Assembly (NCBI GenBank): GCA_023131935.1
Contig: JAGLYY010000247.1
Coordinates: 1-5,657, forward strand
From: Spirochaetales bacterium
GTDB lineage: Bacteria; Spirochaetota; Spirochaetia; JAGLYY01
Direction: 5' to 3'
Length of the DNA stretch: 5,657 nt
Part shown: one piece after another, positions 1 through 5,649 of the stretch
How the letters are laid out: each line of letters starts with the position of its first letter
Numbering within the stretch: position 1 is the stretch's first letter
Position numbers and translations under genes: made by a program
The notes under the pieces: generated by a model
Told to the model about the DNA's origin: nothing
The model's input: only the letters and a program-made list of their open reading frames with translations
Database searches by the model: none

Positions 1-95
1 GCCTCGAAGGATTGCTCATCCTCAAGGATATTTTTCGGATTCTTGAAGTGCTCCATCACCTTTTCGGAGTATAACCAGTTGAAAGCGTCGCTCAT
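1..95 (-). CDS. nifU: NifU/IscU-type Fe-S cluster scaffold, N-terminal fragment (runs off the window)
   Basis: Only the first 31 codons are present. They start at the ATG at 93-95 and read MSDAFNWLYSEKVMEHFKNP and on into KNILEDEQSF. The stretch YSEKVMEHFKNPKN is the characteristic N-terminal signature of NifU/IscU scaffolds, which receive sulfur from a cysteine desulfurase, bind iron, and build [2Fe-2S] or [4Fe-4S] clusters in the cytoplasm. The cluster-ligand cysteines of this family lie further downstream, beyond the window, so activity and the presence of a C-terminal NifU domain cannot be judged. The start is fixed by a Shine-Dalgarno-like AGGTG five bases upstream. The gene follows the desulfurase stop by 37 nt, the usual partner arrangement. 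Family assignment is firm; the choice between nifU and iscU is not. Confidence 0.85.
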   Translation of the reverse strand, partial: MSDAFNWLYSEKVMEHFKNPKNILEDEQSFE

Positions 96-100
96 ATTTA

Positions 101-105
101 CACCT
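101..105 (-). promoter_or_regulatory. Ribosome binding site of the NifU-type scaffold gene
   Basis: On the minus strand AGGTG lies five bases before the ATG at 93-95, within the 37-nt gap after the desulfurase stop. It supports this ATG as the start. The match to the consensus AGGAG is 4 of 5. Confidence 0.55.
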
Positions 106-132
106 GCCTGTAACTCATCTCTATTGTACGGA

Positions 133-1311
133 TCAATACAACGTTGACATTTTCCGGATTTTACTCATGATTCCCGGTAATTTTTCGAGGACATAATCAA
201 CATCCTCTTCGCTGCTGCCAAGTCCAAGGCTGAACCGGATCGAACCATGGGCAAGCTCAGGATTTACCCCGATTGCCAGAAGAACGTGAGAGGGATCAAG
301 GGACCCCGATGCACACGCTGATCCGGTAGAAACCATTATCCCCTCCAGATCGAGATAGAGGAGGATCGATTCCCCTTCGGCCCCCTTGAAGGAAATATTC
401 AAGGTCCCCGGAAGACACCGGTCCTGTCCACTATTGATTATGATATCCGGAATAGATTCTTGAATTCCCTTTTTTAACATTTCCCGGAGCTTTTTGAGCT
501 TGACCCTCTCTTTCTCCCCATCCCGGAGGATTATCTCCGCGGCCTTCCCCATACCGATAATTCCCAGGGTATTGTAGGTACCGGCACGTAATCCCCGCTC
601 TTGATGTCCCCCGTGGATAAGGGGAATAGCGGGAACCCTCTCCCGGATATAGAGGGCCCCCACCCCTTTCGGCCCGTTCAGCTTATGTCCGGAGTAGGAA
701 AGGTAATCAACCCCAAGGTCCTCCACATTTACGGGGATTTTTCCGACTGCCTGTACCGCGTCGGTATGCATCAGGGACCCAGCCTCATGGACCAGTTTTG
801 TTATGGCAAAGATCTCCTCTATTGTTCCAATTTCATTATTTGCCATCATGATACTGACGAGGGCTGTACGGTCCGATAACCGCTCTTTGAGCTTGTTTAT
901 TGAAACCTGTCCATTCTCATCTACCGGGATGAAATGAACAGTGACCCCTTGCTTTGCGAGGAATTTAGCCGTCTCCATTATACTCGGGTGCTCTATCACC
1001 GAAGTGATAAGTTCAATCCTTTCTCCAGAGGGAACCGGGCCGGGAACTCCCGATGTAAAAAGAAGCTGTTTGAGGACCATGTTATTCGATTCGGAACCGC
1101 TGCCGGTAAAAAAGACCTGGTCTGCCGGAGCCCCTATCACTTCAGCGGTAAATTGCCTGGCTTCCTCTATCCTGCCGGCGGCCTTTCTGCCCATAGTGTG
1201 CATACTTGAGGCATTGGAAAAAAGAGAAAGAGATTCCCTCATAATAGCGGCCACCTCAGGATGAAGAGGGGTTGTGGCATTGTGATCCATATAGACTATT
1301 CTATTTCGCAT
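133..1311 (-). CDS. nifS: Cysteine desulfurase, group I (NifS/IscS type)
   Basis: PLP-dependent enzyme that converts cysteine to alanine and passes the sulfur, as an enzyme persulfide, to the Fe-S scaffold encoded next door. From the ATG at 1309-1311 the protein has 392 residues, typical for the family, and opens with MRNRIVYMDHNATTPLHPEV, the usual N-terminus. All key residues are visible: His107 in IEHPS, Asp184 and Gln187 in HTDAVQAVGK, the PLP lysine Lys210 in SYSGHK, and the persulfide cysteine Cys333 in STGSACASG. These correspond in order and spacing to His104, Asp180, Gln183, Lys206 and Cys328 of E. coli IscS. The GSAC loop places it in group I rather than with SufS. The frame is open back to 1425, but that extension is non-homologous and would overlap the upstream gene by 71 nt, so I reject it. 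No strong Shine-Dalgarno precedes the chosen start; the ATG at 1288-1290 is a weaker alternative. The nifS versus iscS naming is by context. Confidence 0.95.
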   Translation of the reverse strand: MRNRIVYMDHNATTPLHPEVAAIMRESLSLFSNASSMHTMGRKAAGRIEEARQFTAEVIGAPADQVFFTGSGSESNNMVLKQLLFTSGVPGPVPSGERIELITSVIEHPSIMETAKFLAKQGVTVHFIPVDENGQVSINKLKERLSDRTALVSIMMANNEIGTIEEIFAITKLVHEAGSLMHTDAVQAVGKIPVNVEDLGVDYLSYSGHKLNGPKGVGALYIRERVPAIPLIHGGHQERGLRAGTYNTLGIIGMGKAAEIILRDGEKERVKLKKLREMLKKGIQESIPDIIINSGQDRCLPGTLNISFKGAEGESILLYLDLEGIMVSTGSACASGSLDPSHVLLAIGVNPELAHGSIRFSLGLGSSEEDVDYVLEKLPGIMSKIRKMSTLY

Positions 1312-1354
1312 GAGTCTGTTCCGGTAAAAACATAACGAAAGACCTGTTTGCCTG

Positions 1355-1678
1355 TCAAGGAGCTCCCCCACCCATATACCGAACCTTCGATTTGAAAGGT
1401 CTCCACTTTTTATAGTGCTGCACATATCCGCAGGTGGGGGGCAGATGGCGGGAGAAGAGGGCGTGCAAGAGGGTCATTTTTCGGCATTCTCTGCAAATCG
1501 CAAAACGGTTTTGATAAACCCGGCAGCGGTTGGTACTCTTATTGAGATACAGGCAGGGGGAATCCAGATCTAAATATACCACGGCCCGGGAGATCTCTTT
1601 CTCATGACAGCAGAGTCCACAACCCTTACAGAGAGACTCCCATCGTTGTTTCCTCTTGTAAAAAAAAGCTTTCAGCAT
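1355..1678 (-). CDS. Small cysteine-cluster protein, YkgJ/CxxCxxCC family (predicted Zn/Fe binder)
   Basis: A 107-residue soluble protein. CKGCGLCC (Cys17, Cys20, Cys23, Cys24) is the CxxCxxCC hallmark of the YkgJ/UPF0153 family. It is followed by the expected second half: PCLYL (Cys42), RCRVYQNR (Cys52), ICREC (Cys62, Cys65) and PPTCGY (Cys83), giving nine cysteines. Family members are predicted to chelate zinc or iron, or to carry a cluster; no reaction is established, and I infer only metal binding. The ATG overlaps the stop of the upstream large gene by one base (TAATG). No Shine-Dalgarno is visible, so translation probably depends on re-initiation by terminating ribosomes. The desulfurase start follows 43 nt after its stop. 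Lying between a metal importer and Fe-S assembly genes, it may help with metal handling, but that is context only. The basic C-terminus (KKWRPFKSKVR) lies outside the motif. Confidence 0.85.
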   Translation of the reverse strand: MLKAFFYKRKQRWESLCKGCGLCCHEKEISRAVVYLDLDSPCLYLNKSTNRCRVYQNRFAICRECRKMTLLHALFSRHLPPTCGYVQHYKKWRPFKSKVRYMGGGAP

Positions 1679-3768
1679 TAGAGCTCGAGCAAGGTATAGT
1701 ATCCCCCCTCGGCCCTTCCGCTTCGTTTATAGAGGAAAACCTCAATTTCCAGAGGAAGATACCGCTTGCCAAAATCAGAATCGAGGGATGAGATAAAAGT
1801 GAGATTGTACACCCCTGTTTTTCGGGAAAGGATAGCGTCAATAACTACTCCAACCCCTTCAGGGTGAAAGAGATAATACCCCTGACCTCCGGTTTCATCA
1901 GAAAGATAGGTCAATTCGTGACTAAAAGAGTTATAAGAGTCATAAGAATCATAAGAGTTATCAACGGAGCCAACGGAATTATCAGACCCACCTTTCACCG
2001 TAATGAAAGAAAAGGAAATTCCGTTGTTCCTGAGAAACTGCATTGATTCCAAAAGCCCGTACCTCTCAAAACTACCAGGAGGGAGCTTGCCATCGGTAAC
2101 AAAGATTACCTCTTTCGTGCCGTTGGTCTCAAGGAGGCTTGAGACAGCAAGACGCAGCCCCCTGTCAAAACTCCATCTGGTGGAATAATCATCCTTGTGA
2201 ACGGCGGATTGGAAGAGTATAGGCTGGCTCCCTGCCGGGGCTGAAACCACAGGATCCTCACCCGCGGATATCAGCTGGACTCCCCCCCTTCCCTGAATCC
2301 CCGCAAGGAGTTCCCTCACCGCTTTCCAGGCCTCCTCCTCGTAGTTTCTCATCTCCAGGGACCTGTCAAGGAGAATCGCGATAGAAGCAATGGAAGCTTC
2401 ATCGGCGCTCCAGGTAAGATCGGGGTCCTTAACCGCCATTCCGCTCTCAGTGAGAATGAAATTACTCTTATCGAGGCCGATAAAAGGTTCCCCGGATCGA
2501 TCTCTAACTGTCAGCTCAACTTCAACCCTGGGAAAATCTTCAGCAAATACTTTATTAATCTGCACCCAGAGCCCTCCGTATAGTTGGGACATCTCTGAGT
2601 ACACCTTTACCGAACTTGTATTAAAATCTACAGAAAGGAGGTTGTTATTATCATCAATAATCGCCTTTGTCAGCCGGCTGCCTTCAATATGGGGTATTTC
2701 CTGAAAAACTTCCCTCGAGATATCGAAGGTCACCAGATGGTCTCCGCAGGCAATGAGAAGCACTCCTTCCCGGAACAGATCTATCCCTTCCGGAAGATCG
2801 AGGATCGGGTCGGAATGGGTTTCCAGGTAATTCCCGCTATAATCAAAAACGCTGATTCCGGGATTCCGGATATCACTGACATAGATCCTTCCATTGCAGG
2901 CAAATATCCCCGTTGGGGATGAGAGTCCTGAAAAACCCGGAGCAGGTCTGCCAAATGAGAGAACAAAGTTCCCATCGGTGTCAAATTTGCTGATTCTGCG
3001 GTTTCCCGATTCAGTTATATAGAGAAATCCCTTCTCATCAACAGTAAGATACTGAGGTCCAAGAAGCTGCCCCGGCCCCCGTCCTCTCTCACCAAAGGAG
3101 GAGGTTTCCCTTCCGTCGAGGCTGAATTTTATAATCCTGTCCCCTTCAAACTCGGAGATATAAAGAGATTCTCCCACCCGCAATATGTCAAAAGGATGAT
3201 TGATCCCCTCTACCCCCCCCCGGAGTTTCTGTTCCCGATAGCCGTTAGCATTGAACCGTACTATTTCATTACTGCCAAAGGATGCCAAATAAAATCCACC
3301 GCTCCCGGCAGAACTTATTGAACTGGGCCGGAGAAAAAGATTGTACTCCGGATATTTCCCCTCAATGGTGTGGGATAAATAGAAGTCCTCCTGTATATCG
3401 AGTTCCTGTCCAAGACCCCTTCTCCGCTGTATGATATCGATTTTATACTGTAAAAGGGGATCTTCATATCCATTCTGAATCAGACTTTCCCACATTGTAA
3501 GAGCAGATTCTTCAAAACCGGAACGGTAATATGCATTACCAAGCCACAATCGGGTCCTCGTGTCATCCGGCTTGAGGGAGAGAGAACGTTCGAATGATAA
3601 TATTGCCCTGTTAAAACGCCCGCTATGGAAAGCCTGGACCCCCCAGCGAAACTCCCGTTCAGCGGAGATCTCAGAAAAGTCGAGGTTTTGGGCTTGAAGG
3701 GAAAGGATTTGCAGGGTTATTAAGCATATAGCAGTGAGGATTGATCTTTTCACGAAGCCAGTATACAC
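1678..3768 (-). CDS. Predicted exported protein with TPR, NHL beta-propeller and VWA-like regions, function unknown
   Basis: A 696-residue protein. Residues 7-27 (KRSILTAICLITLQILSLQAQ) look like a Sec signal peptide: basic start, hydrophobic core, probable cleavage near Ala26. There is no lipobox. Residues about 35-105 form one or two TPR-like helical pairs (WGVQAFHSGRFNRAILSFERSL, then WLGNAYYRSGFEESALTMWE). Residues about 145-395 look like a beta-propeller with NHL-type repeats, the clearest at 231-273 (GPGQLLGPQYLTVDEKGFLY and then NRRISKFDTDGN); weaker ones lie at 184-229 and 279-318. Residues about 405-450 resemble a small beta domain. Residues about 460-650 follow the VWA pattern: strand IASIAILLDRS, then KEVIFVTDG, but with an altered metal site. 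Residues 595-616 are a Ser/Tyr/Asp/Asn-rich loop encoded by a 9-bp repeat. The first codon used is GTG at 3766-3768; GTG at 3751-3753 would give a more standard signal peptide, and neither has a clear Shine-Dalgarno. A role as a periplasmic or surface binding scaffold is inference; no enzymatic motif is seen. Confidence 0.88.
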   Translation of the reverse strand: MYTGFVKRSILTAICLITLQILSLQAQNLDFSEISAEREFRWGVQAFHSGRFNRAILSFERSLSLKPDDTRTRLWLGNAYYRSGFEESALTMWESLIQNGYEDPLLQYKIDIIQRRRGLGQELDIQEDFYLSHTIEGKYPEYNLFLRPSSISSAGSGGFYLASFGSNEIVRFNANGYREQKLRGGVEGINHPFDILRVGESLYISEFEGDRIIKFSLDGRETSSFGERGRGPGQLLGPQYLTVDEKGFLYITESGNRRISKFDTDGNFVLSFGRPAPGFSGLSSPTGIFACNGRIYVSDIRNPGISVFDYSGNYLETHSDPILDLPEGIDLFREGVLLIACGDHLVTFDISREVFQEIPHIEGSRLTKAIIDDNNNLLSVDFNTSSVKVYSEMSQLYGGLWVQINKVFAEDFPRVEVELTVRDRSGEPFIGLDKSNFILTESGMAVKDPDLTWSADEASIASIAILLDRSLEMRNYEEEAWKAVRELLAGIQGRGGVQLISAGEDPVVSAPAGSQPILFQSAVHKDDYSTRWSFDRGLRLAVSSLLETNGTKEVIFVTDGKLPPGSFERYGLLESMQFLRNNGISFSFITVKGGSDNSVGSVDNSYDSYDSYNSFSHELTYLSDETGGQGYYLFHPEGVGVVIDAILSRKTGVYNLTFISSLDSDFGKRYLPLEIEVFLYKRSGRAEGGYYTLLEL
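1928..1981 (-). repeat. Tandem 9-bp repeat encoding Ser-Tyr-Asp/Asn units
   Basis: On the plus strand four imperfect 9-bp units lie head to tail: gagttataa, gagtcataa, gaatcataa, gagttatca (1928-1963). Two units of a related size follow, acggagcca and acggaatta (1964-1981). Read on the minus strand they encode residues about 597-614 of the large exported protein, with SYD, SYD and SYN units after DNSVGSVDN. The unit is a multiple of three, so gain or loss of copies would change loop length without breaking the frame. Confidence 0.8.
3213..3221 (-). repeat. Homopolymer of nine G (coding strand) in the propeller gene
   Basis: Nine consecutive C on the plus strand read as G9 in the coding strand. 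They encode the Arg-Gly-Gly-Val step at residues 183-186 of the large exported protein. The reading frame is intact here. A one-base slip would truncate the protein early in the propeller. Confidence 0.8.
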
Positions 3769-3771
3769 CCA

Positions 3772-3933
3772 TCAAACGATGATATCTACCTTGTGCTCAG
3801 GTTTAGGAAGGAAGACTTCCCCCCTAAGGCCTAGATACAAAATTGCCTTAATTTTTTCCAGAGAAATCACATTGGGCTCCAGCGGTGGAGATGGAATAGG
3901 GTGTATGCCTGTATTCACACCATTGATTTGCAT
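3772..3933 (-). CDS. Small protein of 53 residues, unrecognised
   Basis: This short gene fills the 179-nt gap between the permease and the large exported protein. It starts at the ATG at 3931-3933 and ends at TGA 3772-3774. The predicted protein begins MQINGVNTGIHPIPSPPLEP, continues with a helix-like LEKIKAILYLGLRGEV, and ends PKPEHKVDIIV. The start is supported by a strong GGAGGG four bases upstream. An in-frame ATG at 3943-3945 would add four residues but lacks a ribosome site, because GGAGGG lies downstream of it. The stop is 3 nt before the GTG of the next gene, so the two are probably translationally coupled. There is no signal peptide, membrane segment or cysteine. The Pro-rich N-terminal third (PIPSPPLEP) looks disordered. 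I do not recognise the family. That it is a real gene rests on the ribosome site, tight spacing, gap-filling length and protein-like composition. Confidence 0.72.
   Translation of the reverse strand: MQINGVNTGIHPIPSPPLEPNVISLEKIKAILYLGLRGEVFLPKPEHKVDIIV
3803..3827 (-). other. Inverted repeat, possible mRNA hairpin inside the small gene
   Basis: Two 12-base arms, TTAGGAAGGAAG and CTTCCCCCCTAA on the plus strand, flank a single central base. In minus-strand RNA the two mismatched positions become G-U pairs, so about 10 to 11 pairs can form around a 3-5 nt loop. It sits within codons of the small gene, ending about 35 nt before the GTG of the large exported protein. No U-run follows, so it is not an intrinsic terminator. 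A role in coupling or mRNA stability is conjecture. Confidence 0.45.
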
Positions 3934-3937
3934 ATTG

Positions 3938-3943
3938 CCCTCC
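3938..3943 (-). promoter_or_regulatory. Strong ribosome binding site of the 53-residue gene
   Basis: GGAGGG on the minus strand lies four bases before the ATG at 3931-3933 and just after the permease stop (TGA 3948-3950). It selects this ATG over the one at 3943-3945, which it overlaps. It is one of the two best ribosome sites in the window and is the main reason to regard the short frame as translated. Confidence 0.75.
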
Positions 3944-3947
3944 ATTA

Positions 3948-4862
3948 TCAATTGTCGACCTCTCCCTCCAATGTATTAAGATTTTTTCTTATTTTCTTAT
4001 GAGAAAAGAGTTTCTGTTTTCTGAAAGAGAGATAAACCTTGTTGAGAAGCATAATCACCAGATACATCACCCCTGAAAAGGCGATAATAGTTGCCCCGGT
4101 TGGCAGATTTGCCCCATAACTGATCATGAGGCCAAAGGTTGTATAACAGAGAGACAGGAGGGACGCGAGGGCCATCATCTGCCAGAGCCGCTTCGAAAGG
4201 ATAGACGCGGTTGCTGCCGGCAGGGTCAGGAGGGCAATAACCATCACAATTCCGACAATCTGAACAAGCAAAACGATAGTTATTGAGGTCATGACAAGCA
4301 TAAGGTAGTAATAAGCCCCCGTATTAATCCCTTTCAGCCTCGTAAATTCCTCATCAAAGGAGATGGAGAATAACTTATTATAGAAAAGGATGATGACAAG
4401 AAGGATCACCCCGTCGAGGATCGCGATCAACATGACATCAATGGAGCGGATCATCAGGATATTCCCAAAGAGGTAGCTCATCAAGTTTTCACTGTAGCCG
4501 GGGGTCGCGAAGATGAAAAAGATTCCAACGGCCATACCGATTGACCAGATAGCGCTTAAAACAGTGTCCATCCGCTGCTTTCCATGGCGGGTAACAGTAC
4601 CGATGATGAGAGCGGCGAGGATCCCGGCAGCCATGGCCCCTTGTAGAGGGGTCGGATAGCTCCACCCGAGCCGGACCTGCAGAAACTTCGCCGCTCCAAG
4701 GCCGGCGAGGACCGTGTGCGCGATAGCGCCGGCGATGTAACTGATCCGTTTAACCGTTACATAACTGCCGATAATCCCTGTGGCGATTGAAGATAGGGCC
4801 CCGGCAAAGAGGGCGTATCGGAGAAAAGCATAAGCACCTACATCCTTGAAAAAATCAAACAC
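3948..4862 (-). CDS. Metal ABC transporter permease, ZnuB/MntB type (ABC-3 family)
   Basis: A 304-residue inner-membrane protein forming the channel of a divalent metal importer; two copies would pair with two copies of the ATPase encoded just upstream. About eight hydrophobic segments are visible, near residues 12-34, 42-62, 73-91, 101-119, 141-162, 184-211, 226-248 and 255-276. The segment ISYIAGAIAHTVLAGLGAAK (40-59) matches the conserved (D/G)AIAHxVLxG region of the ABC-3 family, and LLTLPAATASILSKRLWQMM (211-230) matches the cytoplasmic coupling region near the ATPase. The tail from 279 on is strongly basic (SFRKQKLFSHKKIRKN) and probably cytoplasmic. The start is GTG at 4860-4862, which overlaps the ATPase stop by 8 nt and has GGGGAGGG five bases upstream inside the ATPase gene. 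The substrate could be zinc, manganese or iron; the sequence alone does not decide. The ZnuB-like motif makes zinc the first guess. Confidence 0.93.
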   Translation of the reverse strand: MFDFFKDVGAYAFLRYALFAGALSSIATGIIGSYVTVKRISYIAGAIAHTVLAGLGAAKFLQVRLGWSYPTPLQGAMAAGILAALIIGTVTRHGKQRMDTVLSAIWSIGMAVGIFFIFATPGYSENLMSYLFGNILMIRSIDVMLIAILDGVILLVIILFYNKLFSISFDEEFTRLKGINTGAYYYLMLVMTSITIVLLVQIVGIVMVIALLTLPAATASILSKRLWQMMALASLLSLCYTTFGLMISYGANLPTGATIIAFSGVMYLVIMLLNKVYLSFRKQKLFSHKKIRKNLNTLEGEVDN

Positions 4863-5649
4863 GGAAGCCCTCCCCGCTCTCTTTTAACACCGTATGATCT
4901 ACCAGGGCTACCTCGGAATCATACAGGGATGATATCTTGTCCCCTGTCAGCCGGCCAACAGGGTGAATCGCGAGAGATCGATTTACACAGAGCACATTGT
5001 CCGAAAGCGCGGGTACGACCCCCAGATCATGGGAAATCAGGAGGATTGTTCTCCCCCCCTTCAGCCTCTTGAGAAGGGAGTATACTTCCTTCTCCGTAAC
5101 CCTGTCGATATTGGCTGTCGGTTCGTCAAAAAGCAGGATTTCTCCTTCCGTTGCAAGCCCCCGGGCGATGAGGACCCGCTGCCGCTGCCCCCCCGAGAGA
5201 TCGGGAAAACTGCCGGAGGCAAGCCCCTCAAGTCCCACCAGGCTTAAGGCTTCCATAGCGGCTTCTTTATCCCTGCGGCGATACGGTCCGGCAAAAACAG
5301 AATTGAGGCGCCCCATGAGGACCACATCCAGAACACTTGCGGGAAATTGGGGATCAAAGAATATCTGCTGAGGAACATATCCAATCCTGTTACGGGATTT
5401 CTCCGGAGTTGTACCAAAAATGGATACCCTGCCGGTGGTTGGAGTTATCAGTCCAAGAATGATCTTCAGGATTGTTGTTTTCCCCCCCCCGTTTGGTCCG
5501 ACAACACTGATAAATTGCCCCTTCCGGATCGTGAAGCTCACATCTTCCAGAACAGGGTACCTGTCATAGGCAAATGATACCGACTCGAATTGGATAACCG
5601 GAGAAGCACTCTTAGTATCCGCGGCCTTTTCCACTGCTCCCAATGCCAT
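4855..5649 (-). CDS. Metal ABC transporter ATP-binding protein, ZnuC/MntA type
   Basis: Cytoplasmic ATPase that powers import through the ZnuB-type permease encoded after it. Counting from GTG 5650-5652, all nucleotide-binding motifs are intact: Walker A GPNGGGKTT (52-60), Q-loop VPQQ (93-96), signature LSGGQRQRV (152-160), Walker B ILLFDEP (172-178, Asp176 and Glu177), D-loop ANID (180-183) and the switch His208 in LLISHD. The tail (PVGRLTGDKISSLYDSEVAL, then VDHTV) resembles the C-terminal part of ZnuC-like proteins. I prefer ATG 5647-5649 as start (264 residues) because TGATG there could be the stop of an upstream gene overlapping this start; GTG at 5650-5652 adds one residue. Only five bases upstream are visible, so neither a ribosome site nor the usual substrate-binding protein gene can be seen. 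The Walker A glycines are encoded by an uninterrupted run of nine G. The metal is undecided. Confidence 0.93.
   Translation of the reverse strand: MALGAVEKAADTKSASPVIQFESVSFAYDRYPVLEDVSFTIRKGQFISVVGPNGGGKTTILKIILGLITPTTGRVSIFGTTPEKSRNRIGYVPQQIFFDPQFPASVLDVVLMGRLNSVFAGPYRRRDKEAAMEALSLVGLEGLASGSFPDLSGGQRQRVLIARGLATEGEILLFDEPTANIDRVTEKEVYSLLKRLKGGRTILLISHDLGVVPALSDNVLCVNRSLAIHPVGRLTGDKISSLYDSEVALVDHTVLKESGEGFRV
4868..4875 (-). promoter_or_regulatory. Ribosome binding site of the permease, inside the ATPase gene
   Basis: GGGGAGGG on the minus strand lies five bases before the GTG at 4860-4862 and encodes part of the last residues of the ATPase (Gly-Glu-Gly). It decides the otherwise ambiguous GTG start and shows that the 8-nt overlap is functional. 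Confidence 0.8.
5482..5490 (-). repeat. Homopolymer of nine G (coding strand) in the Walker A codons of the ATPase gene
   Basis: Nine consecutive C on the plus strand are three GGG codons for the glycines of GPNGGGKTT. The frame is intact as read. A one-base gain or loss would shift the frame within the ATP-binding loop and abolish the protein. Confidence 0.85.

Noticed and set aside
1312..1425. A 38-residue N-terminal extension of the cysteine desulfurase
   Set aside because: It would overlap the cysteine-cluster gene by 71 nt, and the extra residues do not resemble the family. The ATG at 1309-1311 gives the standard N-terminus and length.
1928..1981. 9-bp repeats considered as part of a CRISPR or regulatory iteron array
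   Set aside because: Units are too short, have no spacers, and keep the reading frame of the surrounding gene.
3690..3768. Lipoprotein signal at Cys15 of the large exported protein
   Set aside because: The residues before the cysteine (LTAI) do not fit a lipobox, which needs Gly, Ala or Ser at -1; an ordinary Sec signal fits better.
3772..3933. The 53-residue protein as an anti-sigma factor FlgM, from its MQINGV start
   Set aside because: Only the first few residues look alike; the C-terminal sigma-binding pattern of FlgM is absent.
3944..3971. Promoter-like pair (TTGGAG, 16-nt spacer, GATAAT) ahead of the small gene
   Set aside because: The -35 match is only 3 of 6, and initiation would fall at or after the GGAGGG ribosome site, leaving the mRNA without it.
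3734..3979. Plus-strand open frame of 81 codons across the gap before the large gene
   Set aside because: It is antisense to the small minus-strand gene, which has a strong ribosome site and tight operon spacing; the plus-strand product looks random.
3992..4007. AT-only inverted repeat (ttttct / agaaaa) near the permease end, considered as a terminator
   Set aside because: Six weak pairs, no GC-rich stem, and it lies within permease coding sequence with co-directional genes closely following.
4963..5371. Two overlapping open frames on the plus strand antisense to the ATPase gene
   Set aside because: The minus-strand frame has every ABC ATPase motif. The plus-strand translations have no domain-like features and arise from the GC-rich codons of the real gene.
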